DNA of 64,000 nt from Morella rubra. Lineage: Eukaryota; Streptophyta; Magnoliopsida; Fagales; Myricaceae. Below are positions 23,466 through 36,632 of this stretch, piece by piece. Position 1 is the first letter of the stretch. Every line of letters begins with the position of its first letter. The notes beneath the pieces were generated by a model, which had not been told where the DNA came from, searched no databases, and worked only from the letters and a program-made list of their open reading frames with translations. A program made the translations under genes and the position numbers. Location of the stretch: NCBI GenBank assembly GCA_003952965.2, contig CM025850.1, positions 974,378 through 1,038,377 of the forward strand, read 5' to 3'.

Positions 23466-24615
23466 GCCATGTTGCAGGGCTTAATAGGGGTGCATTGTCC
23501 AAGGAATTGAAAAGAGCAATTTCTTCCCTGCAACACAACCTGGGTTGGATGAGATTCTTTAAAGAAGTTGAAACAATATGGTTTAGCACATGAGTAAGTG
23601 AAGCAATTTAGTTCCTTGGTATTTAATGTCAAGAATACATTCGAGGACAAACTTTTCAACTTATGTTTGGTCTGCAAGGCTGGAACCAAATGAATATGAG
23701 AAGGCACGAAGTTTGCGATCTTCCTAAATCCATGGCTGTTGTTGATGCCTTGGTCGATTTTTGTCAAAAGGCAAGGGCAAGGAAAATAAGGAAAGCCGAA
23801 AGGAGAAGCGTGGAAAAGACGGAAGGAAGGTAAAGACGCTTGATTAGTCTTTGGTTAAGGACTCAAAAGCTTTTTTTTGGTTGTTTTATTTGCAGTGGAC
23901 TGCAAAGGCTAAAAGATTGTCCAAAACGGAAAAAATTAAACACATTGGTTGTTGAAACCAATGAAACTAGTGATGATGCAGGTGAAGATGATCTATCTCA
24001 GGTTAATCCTTCACAACTGATGCTCAATGCTTTGAGCTTGAAAACCCTTTGAGTTTGATGCATGTTCTTGTTAAGTTGAATAAAGTTGATGTATTGGCCA
24101 TGTTGGACACCGATGCGATGCACAACTTGGGGCGAAACGCTTGGTGAGTAAACTCGATCTAAAGGTGAATAAGAGCCAGAGACGTATAGTGAAAGTTGTG
24201 AATTCAGAAGCCAAAATTTGTCTTTGGCATAACTCCTAAAGTGCCCCTTTTTTTTTGGGAAATTGGCACGACAATGTGAAGTTCCTTGTGGTAGATCTTG
24301 ACGCACGATTTTGATGTCATTTTGATAAATGATTTTTTTTTGTGTGCTCTCTAAGTTGGTATTGTTGCCATTTTGTGCTCAAATGTAGATATTGGGTGTG
24401 CAACCTCCTTGCTTTGTGGAGGCACGATCAATTCCTTTAGATAAGAAATAGTTTGACACAACCGTGAAGATACAGAAGAGCAGTACGTTTGTAGAGCGTT
24501 TAATGGGTGCAATTGAATCAGTCTCAGCCATGTAGGGTAAAACATGGTCTGAGAAAGAGTGTTGTTATCTACCTGGTAGCTTTACTAGAAGTAAAACCTA
24601 ATGTGGTTATGGAAA
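23466..24615 (+). pseudogene. Ty3/gypsy (chromovirus-like) gag-protease remnant
   Basis: From about 23640 the plus strand reads a gag-like block (EDKLFNLCLVCKAGTK, shifting frame into LQGWNQMNMRRHEV). Then comes a zinc-knuckle fragment, CSGLQRLKDCPKRKKLN (about 23897), whose first cysteine is in the preceding FIC. A protease-like segment with VLAMLDTDAMHNL (about 24090) replaces the expected DTGATH. Several in-frame stops and frameshifts make it non-functional. It is bounded by the short-LTR element on the left and by a probable solo LTR on the right. Confidence 0.7.
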
Positions 24616-27600
24616 TGTCTAAGCTATCTTTATAGTAATAGAATGCTAACTAAGTGCAGTTATGATACAAATGTTCTCCTAAGTGTTCGAATGATCACAA
24701 TGCCCATACTAGATTTAATGCGGAAAAATTCAACGGAAAATCCGTTTAGTCATAGATTAATGATGTAGAAAGGTTTCAAAAGTTAAAGATATAATTTAAT
24801 TGGAGTAAAAAAATTAATTTAGTAAAAAGTTAAAACAATGGACTATTAATAAAATATTGGGCCTACGCGATTTTTTTCATAGGCTACAAAATATAAATAT
24901 ATATATAGCTTGTCGGAGCCAAAAGCTATCACATAAGAAAAATATATTTAGAAAGTTTTAAACTAAATATTATACACAAGCATAAGTTATAGCAGCATAA
25001 TAAACGTATCGAACATAATATTTTACCATAAGAAAATGAGTTCTCCTGCACTACATATACAGTCAACAAGGTACAACAGACTACCAAACCGAACAAAAGA
25101 CAACTACCTAAGTTTTGACCCTTGGTATATCTATACAGTGCTAAGCCTCTAGACAGTCTATAGCTAGGACCCATGGGTGAGAGTCTATTGATCTCATGTA
25201 CCCTTATGATCTGTTAATCATTAGACATCGTACATACACAATAATAGAAATGGGTGAGTCGTAAGGACTCAGTAAGGATGGGAAATGGGGTACAACATGA
25301 CAAATAAGCAATAAATACATTATAAAAAAACATGAAATGATAACATTTAATGATGAAATAGAATATCAAGCTATATGATGTGTACGTGATGCCAGAAATG
25401 AGACCAACATCCTTTATGAGATATCCTTTTACTCACATTCTTAATGACCCACAAAATCAGAGTTGTGCGTCTAACTCCTCCTTTCGTTGGGAGTGTCCTG
25501 TGCTAACCCACACACTTGGACCATTTAAGGCAAAAAACTTGTCTTCCTGCCTAGGGGAGGCCACCCACTTGATCCCTGTAGTGTGGTGGTTGGACGTCTC
25601 CCGAATGATCGGTACCGTCATACTTTTATAACACGTTTCAATAACCAGGATTATCTCAAACTCATTACAATACTTTCTCACAGTATTGCCAACCGCAACA
25701 CGTCTCCAAATCATAAGCTTTCACTGACACATTTTGAAATTCATTTTCGTTAGTAGCCAATCTTAACTTCTAGGCTATATACTTTCTTTTCATTGGCCCC
25801 AAGACCCATTAATTTTCTTTCTTGTAGACATCTCAGCCCAATCTTTCTCTCTCCTCAGATTGGGCCACTCGGTCCAACCCTTTTAGGCCTTGTGGATTGC
25901 ACCTCTTGGTCCAACCCTTTTGGCTTTAGCAGATTTGGCCTCTAGGCCCAATTACTCCTATTTAAGTTAAATATTTTAGAATTAATAAATCATTGGGCCT
26001 TGGGTCTCTAAGATGACTCTATTCGGCCCTTAGGCCAAGTTTTAAGGAATTATATTTTCTCTTAATTTTCCTTTTTTTTTTTTTTTTTTAATCTTAGCTT
26101 TGTTATTAGAAAAATATTAAATTCTTGTCTATAAGTCATAGGGGCTTCAAAGGAAACCTTCATAAAATATCTTGGGTCCAATATGACTTATTTCTTTGTT
26201 TTAGAGTCCTTTAGGCTCCTTTTGCTTATCGGGCATATTTATTTTTACCATTTTTTCAGATTCAGTTTTGGGCCTTGTGAGATATATTAGGCCTCTTAGT
26301 TTAGGCTCTATTTAAGTCTCAACGATCATATTTAAAAAATAGGGCTTTTAGGCCTATTAGTCTACCTATTTTCTATTTCGCCCTTTACGCATTCTAAACC
26401 CCTTGACCTTAATTTTTCTTTCACCATTTTCTCTTGAAAATTTCACCAAACGTTTACAAATTCACCATGATCTTTGAGTGTTACTCAAAAATCAAAGCAA
26501 AACCACATGCAATGACTCACATCACTTGGATTCATCACAAAGGGTCCAAAATGATACATGCATGCATACCGTGCACTAGAAGCCATGCTAGACTATCCAT
26601 TTAACATATATTTGGCCTCTAATCATGGAAATAAAAGTAATTACACTTATAGACATGCTCAGATTACAAAAAGACAAATATTTCAACCAAATGTCATTTT
26701 TCTTCATAACTTACAAAGCTATAGACATGCATGTACTTGTTCTTCAAAAAGTAACCAAGCCGTGACCCTTAAGACCTAAAGTGTTGTATTTTGATCACTG
26801 ATCATCTCATTTAACATGTTTATATGTCTATTCTACACAAAGAATGCATTAAATAAGGAAAACTCAAACTAAAAAAATCATATAGAGCTAAAACTATCGA
26901 TTTCTCATCTCTTTGTCATCTATGGTTTCTACTATCTTAAATTCTCCCATGCATGTCTTTATTTTTTCAAAGCTCTAACAAATGGTAATAGAAAGATTCA
27001 AAACACAAGAGAAAATGGAGTTTACACAATGAAAACTCCATTTTTCCAATTCAAACATGCTATACTCGGCCATATGTGCTCATCCATCACAAAACCTAGC
27101 TAATCTTCACCCTTACCTTGAGTTGATGACTCTTTTGCTACTAGTTCTCACCTAAAATGAAAAGGTATATGTTAGAACTAAGGATCAAGGTAATAAAAGA
27201 GGAAAAGGAGGAGAAAATTGAGAAAACGCCACTGATTTTTGGCCGAATACTTCAAGCCTTCCTCTCCAATTCTTCTTCTTCTTTTGCATCTTCTCTCTCT
27301 CTAGAATCTCGAATTCTCTCTCTAACAGGCAAATATGAGCTAATTCTCTCTCTCTCTCTCTCTCTCTCTCGTATTCAAAGTCTAAGTTAACTAAGGGTTA
27401 AATGCTAGAGTTAAGGCTAGTTATTAGGGTTAAAATGATTACACCCAAAAGTTCATTTTAGAAGAAACCTCCATTGTAATTGGGCAATATGGGCCGCAAT
27501 GATAGATTATTATAAATGGTAAAAAAGTTAAATTAGGTTCATAATTAGCACACAAGGTTAGGTTAGTAGCCTCTAGTCAGCCGGCGACTTTATATCCCTA

Positions 27601-28335
27601 ATGGGGTTGACTTTTTGGGTTTTAACAAGCCCAATTTTTATTGGCCCAAAAGTCTCCTTTCAAGATTCAAATAATGTCCAGGTTTTTTAAAGATAATGGG
27701 CCCACAAATAGCGCACTAACAACCCAAAAATGAGGTCAAAGGGCCAGTCAAACCTAGGCCCATTTTAATTCTTTTCTTTCCACTAATTTTTAAAATTAAT
27801 ACTAAGGCCTCGAAATTTATAAAGGAAATGATTAGAACACTTGAATAAAAAAAAATTTATAAACTCTCTTAGAAAAAAGTATATGAAAATTTCGGTATTT
27901 AATTAAGAATAGAAAAGAGAAAAGTAATTAATAATTAAAGTTATCTAGAACACAATTTCTCTTATTAGCAATTTTAATCACAAAAAGGCAACAAATGAGA
28001 AATAAAGCAAAAAGAACAAGAAGAAGATTCTTAGCAAGAACATATAATCATCGAAGCTTAGGAAATAAAAAAAAAATCATTAACGACATTAATAATTTAT
28101 ATCAAGAAAATATATGTAACTTAATAACAAAATTTTTGCGTCATAAATTCACAATTAGGAAAAAAATTCCTTCATTCATCCTCTTTAATTACTTAAAGAG
28201 TCATAAAATAAGGGATAAAATATTAAATATGAGAAATCATTAGTGATATAAAATTATCGTAATCAACACTTAATCTTGAAATTTAATCATAAAATATTAA
28301 TAAAATTATGTTTAATCAGGATATGGGGTATTACA
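24616..28335 (-). mobile_element. Probable solo LTR (chromovirus-like), reverse orientation, 3.7 kb
   Basis: Read on the minus strand it begins TGTAATACCCCATATCC at 28335. Its interior (25380-25715) matches the corresponding part of the two solo LTRs at 45589-49674 and 51440-55478 (for example gttgtgcgtc, cctcctttcg, gtcctgtgc and acacacttgg-like strings). The proposed other end is at 24616 (reverse complement ends CTTAGACA). Flanks are GGAAA (24611-24615) and GGAAG (28336-28340), a 5-bp duplication with one mismatch. It lies within decayed retroelement sequence. The left border is less certain than the right one. Confidence 0.6.
27345..27370. repeat. (TC)13 microsatellite
   Basis: A perfect TC dinucleotide run inside the probable solo LTR, near an upstream cluster of shorter CT tracts. 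Confidence 0.95.
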
Positions 28336-28697
28336 GGAAGTATAGAATCCTATTATTTAGAGGAATCTAGGGATTTGGATACCATGCCGGTCATCCGGTA
28401 TAGACAAAAACTCACTTATAAATAAACACTTTAAGGAATTTGAGTTTGTCTACAAAATCATTTGTTTTACGTGAGTGTGTCATCATGTTTAGCTGAGTTT
28501 AAGAGTTACAAGAATTAACCTAAAGGTCTTCAAGTCTTGGACTCTTGAACCCTTTATTCCTTGAAGCTTGAATCTTTTCACAGTTGTCACTTTGGCCTTT
28601 CAAGATGTCCATTGAAACACTTAAAACACTTTTTATGTTCATCAAAACTTTAATTGTGCATTATAGTCAACAAATATCCTTGCTGAAAATCCTGCAA

Positions 28698-30124
28698 TGT
28701 AGCACCCCGGATTTTCTTATTATTAATAAAATATTATTTTATTGGGTTTCGAATTTTAAATTATTTGAAAAAGTTATCCTATTTTAAAAGTGTTTAAAGT
28801 TTGAAATATTAATTTGATTTGAAAAGGTTATCTTTTTAAAAGTGTTTTGAAATTTGAATACTTCTAAATTATTTTTGAATTTTAAAATAGATAGCAACTC
28901 AATCTTGTCATCTTTTCAAATTTAGAGTCCTTTAAATATGGTTGCAATATAGTCTTTTGTAAATCCTTTGTTCGTCTCTGCGATATGCATTGATTGGGAG
29001 AATAAGAAATCCATCGTCTTTTCGAAGCTTCTGGTCTATTTTTTTTTTTTTTTTTCAGGTCTTGGAGTTTAATTGATAAACTGTTCAAGTGTTATGAAGG
29101 GTGAGGTAAGCAAGATTATTATGCTAGATTTTCCTAAAAGACCGAGAGATATTTTGAGAATTGCATGTTTTATTAAAAACCCTCGAGTTTACAAGCATTA
29201 TGTTACGATAAAATTGTTAAAGATTATAGCATGAAATGTGTAAACATGAGCCTATTTTTATGTTAAATGATGTTTTCAATGTTTAAATCAAACCTTTTGC
29301 TTATTGTTATTTAAGATTTGTGCATTATATTTCATGAAAAGAATAGAAAGATGTCAAATTCAAAGTGATGTTTATAGTATGATATATTATCTATTTTCAA
29401 ACCCCGAGGCAAAGAGTTTACAGAGATAACGTATTGGTACCAATTGCAACCCATTAAGTGCACCCATTCTGGAAAATGGAGTGGTTTATTTTGTAGGTTC
29501 TTTTTTAGTGCACACACTTGGACCTGATTAAACTTTAGTGAGGGAGAATTCTACCTATAGTATTGGCTTAATTTGGTTGATCCCAAGCTAAGTAGTAACT
29601 GCGCAACCCTGTCATGGAGTAAACATGACACACAATTATTGCCAAATAGATTTTCTATAATATTATTACGAGAGATAAAAGTTGTTTTACATCTATAGTT
29701 ATATGTTATTTAGATTGAGATTTACAACTTTCTATTGATTTTACCTTTTAAATGTGGAGCCTGAAGTGCATCCTAGCATAATAATTTTACTTGCTAAGTT
29801 TGTCGAACTCACCCTTTATCAGTTCTCTCTTTTCAGGTGATATTTAGAAGTGTGCTGAGAGTCTTGTTAGATGGCGCCTGGGTGGGTAGCTGAGAGAAGG
29901 CTTAGAGTTTTAGTTAGATTATGTGTTTTGTGTATAATTTTTTATGTTTTTAAAGAGTTTTAAACAAAGTATTTTTATTTGATTGTTTTCAAGTTTTAAA
30001 CGTGAATTTGTTATCAAGATTGTTTATTTTGTGATAATTGATTTCTACCGTCAAAATTTCGTCGCTTTTCACTGGTTTTGCCCATAGAAGTAATCTCCTA
30101 ACCGTTGGGATTCGAGGCGTTACA
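28698..30124 (+). mobile_element. Solo LTR, 1.43 kb, with perfect 5-bp TSD
   Basis: Starts TGTAGCACCCCGGATTTTC and ends GATTCGAGGCGTTACA, with the TG..CA termini of LTRs. It is flanked by TGCAA on both sides (28693-28697 and 30125-30129). No second LTR, primer-binding site or polyprotein belongs to it. The flanking sequence on both sides is AT-rich retroelement DNA leading into the Athila-like remnant, so it inserted into that older element. Confidence 0.88.
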
Positions 30125-30179
30125 TGCAATGTGTTACCATGTTACGGATTCACAAAAAGAGTTAGAGGAAGTTTGTGGC

Positions 30180-31700
30180 TTGATTGATATTTCTAAAGAT
30201 GTTTCTGCACTTCCTTTTGTAAAGAACTGACCGGATTCACACTGGACGCTCACATTTGAACAACTTCCACCTTTGAAAACACTTGTGAAACCTTAAACTT
30301 GGGCCTAAAACCATTGCCGACAGATCTGAAATATTCATTTTTGGGGAATGACAACACTTTTCCTGTGATGGTCTTATCTTAATTGACTTTAGCTTAAGAA
30401 GGTATGTCGTTCGGAGTTTAATACAACACAAAGGAGCTATCGGATGGACCGTTGCAAATATTAAAGGTATAAGCCCCATTGTGTGTACTCATGGGATTTA
30501 TTTGGAAGATAATGCAAAACCTACCAGGGAAATACAAAGAAAGTTGAATCCCATGATGAAAGTGGTAGTGAACTAAAATTACTTGATACTGGTATAATTT
30601 ATCCTATCTCAAATAGTAAGTGAGTTAGTCCTACTCAAGTTTTGACGAAGAAATATGATATTACTGTGGTAAAGAATGATAAAAATGAGTTAGTTCCTCC
30701 TAGATTAACAACCAGATGGAGAATGTGTATTCACGATAGGAAGCTTGACTCAATTACAAGAAATGATCATTTTCCCTTACCCTTTTTAGATGAGATGTTG
30801 GAAAAAGTTGTTGGACATGCATTTTATTGTTTTCTCGATAGTTTTTTTTGGTGATTATCAACTGGATGTTGCACCAGAAGATCAAGAAAAGACTACTTTC
30901 ACTTGTCCTTTTGGCACTTTTGCGTTTAAAGAATGTCATTCGGTTTATATAATGCTCTTGCAACTTTTCAAAGATGTATGCTCAATATTTTTAGTGATAT
31001 GGTTGAGAACACGTTGGAGGTTTTCATGCATGACGTTTTTGTTTTTGGAAACTAAGTTGGAAATTGTTTGACGAACATGCAAGCTGTTTTTATCAAGTGT
31101 GAAGAGAAGCATCTGCTTCTCAATTGGGAAGACTGTTGTTCATGGTTCAGCAGGGTATAGTATTGGATAATATTGTGTCTTCTCAAGGTATAGAGATCGA
31201 TAAAGCTAAAATAGAGATATCTAAATTGCTTGTACCCAAAACGGTTAAAATATTAGACCTTTTTTAGGCCATGCTAATTTTTATCCGCGATTTATAAAGG
31301 ACTTTAGCTATATCTCTAAACCTTTGCGCCAATTATTAATGCATGATGCAAATTTTGAGTCGACTGCTGAATGCCAAAGTGCCTTTGAAAAGTTAAAAAA
31401 ATTATCACAATTAGTGCCCCAATTTTACAACCTCTAGATTTGACAATCACTTTTGAAATCATGTGTGATGCAAGTGATTTTGCTATAAGAGATGTTCTTG
31501 GTCAGTGCAAGGATAAGCTCCCTTAAGTCTTGAACTATGCAAGTAGGACTTTAAATGGAGCACAAAGAAATTACTCTACCACAAAAAAAGAATTGCTTGC
31601 AGTGGTGTTTGCCTTAGATAAATTTTGTGCATATATACGTACTTGGCTCACTAGGCATAATATTCAGTGACCATGCAGATCTTTATTTTAGTAGAAATAT
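30180..31700 (+). pseudogene. Athila-type Ty3/gypsy reverse transcriptase/RNase H remnant
   Basis: Blocks of the Athila/Tat polymerase can be followed in order with frame changes. KGAIGWTVANIKGISPIVC is at about 30430. LLDTGIIYPIS is at about 30578, then DHFPLPFLDEML at about 30766 and YCFLD. YQLDVAPEDQEKTTFTCPFG is at about 30858, and GTFAF follows at about 30921. The YVDD-type catalytic motif region is present as MHDVF but the metal-binding aspartate pair is lost. RNase H-like CDASDFA is at about 31467 and KKELLAVVFALDKF at about 31587. Many stops and frameshifts; truncated near 31700. No associated LTR pair was identified. Confidence 0.85.
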
Positions 31701-31844
31701 GTGGCTAGGATTGAATTTATAAACCTATATAGAGGGGTGACGCCCTACCATTTTGTACAAGCCATACAAGTCCAAAAAACAAAAAAACCAAGTTTGAGAA
31801 ATCAAAAGTCGGGTTTTCCATATCTTTCCTCATTACCTCTTCCA

Positions 31845-31976
31845 AGTTTAGAGATCTAGGGGCTTGTTCGATTGCAAAAGTATTCTCGAATATAATATAT
31901 GCAAATTTAAAGTTTAGAGATCTAGGAGCTTGTTTGATTGCAAAAGTATTCTCGAATACAATATATTCAAAATTTG
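31845..31976. repeat. 66-bp tandem duplication
   Basis: The unit starting agtttagagatctagg at 31845 is repeated at 31911 with few changes; both continue through ttgcaaaagtattctcgaat. The phrase resembles the termini of some plant MITEs, but no inverted partner was found. Confidence 0.8.
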
Positions 31977-34533
31977 CAAAACGAACATCTAAAATCTCAA
32001 AAAATTTTGCACAAACACCAATACTTTTTACACCAACTTCAATATCTTTTTTTAAAAAAAAAATTTTAATAAATCTTCTCTCTCCATATTTTTTTCACTT
32101 AACTCCAATACTTTTTTATTAAACAATTACATCAAATCATCTCTCTCTACACCTTTTTACAAATTTCAATAAAAATTAAATCCTTTAAAATTTTCAACAA
32201 TCTTTACACAAAAACTTACAAAACTCCAATCTACATAAATATTCACAATTCTATTAAAATCCTAAAAATTTTACAATTTTTTTTTTAATTTCTAATACGA
32301 ACATCCCCTGGCCTTGCTTGCCTTTTGTTGTAAATTCCTGATCTTCCAACAAAAACATGAGGAAAAATAATATTGCCACCAAAAACAGAAGTATCAAGTC
32401 AATATACCAACTAAAGGCGATATGGCAGGTACGTCCACCCTTGCTTGAAGCAAGCACCGTGTGACGTTCGGCAGAAGCAAAGGTACATGACCCGATAAGA
32501 ATTAAGCACAAATTTTAAGGAGACAGAACACACGATCGAAATATAATCTTAAAGACCAATTAACTAGTGAAAAACGTAAGTACGTAATTACGCACGGCAT
32601 TTTTCTTCGTGCTATAGTTGGACGACGTTACGCCAAAAGGATAACACTAGACAGACAGCAATTGGAGCAACGACCACGGTAATCTGTCTTGTTAAGACTT
32701 CGCTTTTGCCTGCATGAACAGAATCGACAATCGGTTCAGGCAGAAATGAGATTTTGATTTGGTCCAAAAACAAACTGTTCATTAATGGGGGTAGCTGCAT
32801 GCATGTGTCAGTCAAAAACAACCAACCCCCGAGTCATGAACCAACCAATTAATTTAATTAGCATCCAGCGACCTTAACTTTTACTCTTTCTTTGGTCAAC
32901 CGGAAATTTGTCCAGCTAGTGTAAATTAAAGAGCTTCAACTCATGACTTAATATCATTAATTAATATTAATTATGACGTCAAGTCCAGTTTTTCCTCCAT
33001 TCTTCATGACCCGTTCGCTTTACTTTTCAGTATGAAATGGAGTACTACTCATATAGACCCGTATAGTAATTTTAATGAATATATAACGACTACACGGGTA
33101 GAAATTTGTAATTGGCCGTGATGGCCATGGTTTGTTGTTTAAATCAGGTTTAATTAATCTTTTCAGTTTGTTACTTGAATTAGATGGTTGTCCAATTCTG
33201 AAAGAGAGATATATACAAGATGTGGACCCTACAATATTAATACATCTAGTATTTATTACGGGTCCGTGTAGAAATTACAACATTTCATGCATGCTATGTC
33301 TGACTTTTTTTTTCCCTCAAACTACCAAACCGCATTACATCCAAACTACCAATTGTTCTATACCTTCCACCCCAATTTAAAATTTCACTGTTAAAATTAA
33401 TAAAAGAAATAGATGCATGGCATGATCTTAATGGACGTTCAATCGTGACATAGAGTGCAAAGTGTAAATTTATGTATAGTTTGAGGTGTAATGTGTAGTT
33501 TGGAGTTGGAGAAGGAGAATACAAAGTATAATTTTCTAGTAAATTTAATTTGAAAATACTACTTAGCAAAAGAATTCTTTTAACTTTCCTTGGTTTTTTT
33601 CCCCGATGAGCAGCAAAACAAATAATTAATTAAGACGATAAACAAATTTGTAAATATGAGTTTGCTAATCTTTAAGTACTATAATTTATTATAGCAACGG
33701 TCAAAAAATAATATGTAATAAGTGATCTACAAAATTCATGAATCAATGAAGAGAGATTTTTCAAAATCGGCCTTCTATGGGTTAAGGAAAGAAAAAGAAA
33801 AACTTCAGAGCCTTTGACAGCCCCCTATACCCCATACCTATAGCATAAGCCGCCCATGGATGATGGACTCCCGCGCTCTCACGCTGACAAAAACGAAAAC
33901 AGCAGTTAAATGGCTAGTTCAGTGTACCTGGAGGTGGGAGAGTGTGGCAGCCCAGGCGTAAAAATCGTACAATTCGTACGAATTCAGTACAACAGTACAA
34001 CATGGCTCATGGCCCCCTTGCTTGCTTTCCACCACAACAAGAGCAAGCCAGTCTACAGCTCTCTGAAGACATATATTGCAATTGTGCTGGACTGGACAGG
34101 CGTGCGTGCATAGGGTACAAGGTTAAACTTTTTACTCACTCCTTACTCCCAGATTTTTTAGCACCCGTTGGAACGACCGAACGTGACGTTGCCAAGTTGG
34201 TCATCGTCGTGCCCACTAGCCGGTGAAACCCCTCCTGTTTGCTCAAGGAATTGCTGCGTTTTGAATGTTAGACCGAAAGGCGCTGGGAACTAGGGCAAGG
34301 GTACTGAAGATGGACTCGTTGGAGCGTAGCCATGCAACCCTCGAGCCAAATTATAGCAGCCTTTCCTTGGAAAACACTCACGGACGCATTTCGGCTGCGG
34401 CAGCCACGCATTGTCGGCAATATTCAGCAGTGAAATAATCAAGGCAGAGGAAGATGACGTGGATGGGGACGGAGATGCTGCATCTGGCTAGAGTTGTAAA
34501 CGTTGGGGAAAGGGCAAGGGATGCCGGAACAAG

Positions 34534-36407
34534 CAGGGGCGGAACTACACAAGGACAGTGGGGCAGCCGCCCCATCGCCTGAAAATTTAAATTTTTTTTT
34601 TCAAATGTTAAGCCCAGCCTGCCCCCCAACAGCCCAGCCTGCCCCCACTTCAGCCCAGCCCGCCCCCAGGCCCTGCTCAAGCCCCCAACATCGTTCTATG
34701 TAGATTTTATATTTTCTTCCGTAATGGTTTTATTTCTTCTTCAAGATCGTTGCAGACCAAATCAGAAAGTTTCTGAATACAGCCATTTTTTGTTTTTCAT
34801 TTTTTTTTTCAATTTTTTTTTTCCAAATTTCTCCTTTTCCGTCTTCGGAGCTATGAGTTCTATTAAAACCAAGCAATTGGGCCAAACCCACTGAACTTAT
34901 ATAGCCTTATAAGCCCAAGTCATAGGCCTCTGTAAGAACCGGTTTAAATTTACAAATCCTTTTAATTCCATTCGAAGATGCTGAGATTTAAAATCCTTTA
35001 TATTTGACAGGTGGAAAAGAGGTTAAAGTCTTGAAAGATTTAAAATTTTAAGAGCTAATTAAATGAATTTTAAAATTTAATGACTTATTTAATTTTCACA
35101 CAAATTACAAGAACTAACTCTATATTTATTCAAAAAAAAAACCAAATACTTTTAATGCAAATGGGATAAGCACTTGTGTTATTTAAGCCGTGAATTAATT
35201 GATTACATCAAATTAGATAAAAATTGTATGTTTATATATATATTATTTTTGTTAGTCACTACCTGTTCTTGTAGAAAGTAGTTGTTTCAGAAAAACATCA
35301 CACTATCAATAGTGTGTGTTTCTGTCCTCCTGATCGTCCTTGCAGTATTCTCAAATGTGATAGCAATTTATAGCTGACGCATATGCTTTGTTGACATGAA
35401 AGGGCCTGACCAAATGTCCTGTAAAATGCAATGCAATATATAATGAGGTTAACCCATTGATTTTGAGTCACTCTATTAATTGAAAGCCATTGTGCTAAAC
35501 TCTAAAGTGCTCAGTATGAAGTTAGTGTTCCTAAATCCTTCACCATGAACGACCAGATGATACTCGTTGGGGTTCATACCACATTATAATCATACATCTC
35601 TTCAGTATATGATCAACCGTATTGGATGTACTTGAAAACATAGCAAAGGATGACACTTGCATAGAACAAAGATCCACGGCTTTCATGTGGAAGTATTTTG
35701 CCATGTTATTGATTTGACCGCTCAGGAGATGGATAATCGTTTCATAGAAGCAAGTACGAAGTTACTTCTTTATATAGCATGTCTTGATCCAAGAAGCTCA
35801 TTCTCAGCGTTTGATCATGTGAAGTTACTTCGTCTTGCTAAGCTTTATCCAGAACATTTCTCAGGAACTGATCGTGTTATGCTTAGATATCAACTTCGAA
35901 ACTACATTTATGATGTGAGAAGTCATGATGATTTTTCTGAGCTTCAAGATATTGAAGGTCTTGCTGTGAAGATGGTTGAGATAAGAAAGATGCTCTATAT
36001 CCATTGGTTTATCAGCTAATTGAGTTGACATTGGTTTTACTAGTTGCGACTACAACCGTTGAGAGAGTGTTTTCTACAATGAAGTTAATTAAGACTGACT
36101 TGTGTAATAAGATGAGAATGAATAATAGTTTGGTGGTATACATCGAGAGAGAAATTTTTGAAACTATTAAGAATGAAGCTATTTTACAACGTTTTCAGAA
36201 TATGTAGTCACGTAGGATCCAATTGCCACCTCTCAGTATCAGCAAATAGTATGATACGTGTATTTTAATATTTGTAGTGTTTTTAGTCTTTACTTTCTTA
36301 TATTTTAACTCTAAGATATTTTTTTGCATTACGTAGTAAAATTTTTTTTTCGACATTTTTCCTTAGGAGTTCGACCCCCTTCCATTGGATTCCTGGTTCC
36401 ACCACTG
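34534..36407 (+). mobile_element. hAT-type transposon (1.87 kb) inserted in the CRK pseudogene
   Basis: Flanked by GGAACAAG (34526-34533) and GGAACAGG (36408-36415), an 8-bp target duplication with one mismatch. Termini are inverted: left CAGGGGCGGAACTA, right end in reverse complement CAGTGGTGGAACCA (11 of 14 match). It carries a C-terminal transposase fragment on the plus strand (35657-36207) and no N-terminal part. The rest is AT-rich, including 34790-34830 and 36330-36352 T-rich tracts. Confidence 0.88.
35657..36207 (+). pseudogene. hAT transposase C-terminal remnant (ZMYM1/TTF-type family)
   Basis: The plus-strand frame reads GFHVEVFCHVIDL, MDNRFIEASTKLL, CLDPRSSFSAFD and YIYDVRSHDDFS. 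After one frameshift near 36010 it reads LVATTTVERVFSTMKLIKT and ends EAILQRFQNM. These are the DUF4371/hAT dimerisation blocks of plant 'zinc finger MYM-type protein 1-like' transposases. N-terminal and catalytic regions are missing, so the fragment is inactive. It is the coding residue of the 34534-36407 element. Confidence 0.88.
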
Positions 36408-36632
36408 GGAACAGGTAATGTAGAATTGGACGTCGCGGGCGGCATATAAGGATAGGGAAGAGAGGAGGGAGGTGATACTTAAGAGGTAGTTGCTACTGGG
36501 GGTGAAAGTGGTGTTGTCACAAAACGGGGAGGCGAAACCCGAAGAAGCCGCATGAGTACTGGTCAAGCTCATGAGGAAGCTAAGCACGGAAAGAAAGACG
36601 ATTCCAATTAGAAAGAAGGGACCGGAAGGCAT

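Larger units (their letters stand above)
32612..36632 (-). pseudogene. Cysteine-rich receptor-like kinase (CRK) pseudogene, split by a hAT element
   Basis: On the minus strand an ATG at 36632 opens a clear signal peptide (MPSGPFFLIGIVFLSVLSFL) and the start of a Gnk2 domain (SPFCDNTTFTPSSNYLLSI). This is interrupted by the hAT element at 34534-36407. Past the element the Gnk2 domain resumes with frameshifts: LCLDYFTAEYCRQCVAAAA (about 34475-34395), then LRSNESIFSTL (about 34330). A second Gnk2 trace (CNICLQRAV, then SYELYDFYAW) is near 34080-33960. A stalk and transmembrane-like segment (PPLMNSLFL, then VVVAPIAVCLVLSF) is at 32790-32640. No kinase domain follows; an Athila remnant lies beyond. 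Several stops besides the insertion show it is dead. It is divergent to the intact CRK starting at 38134. Confidence 0.78.
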
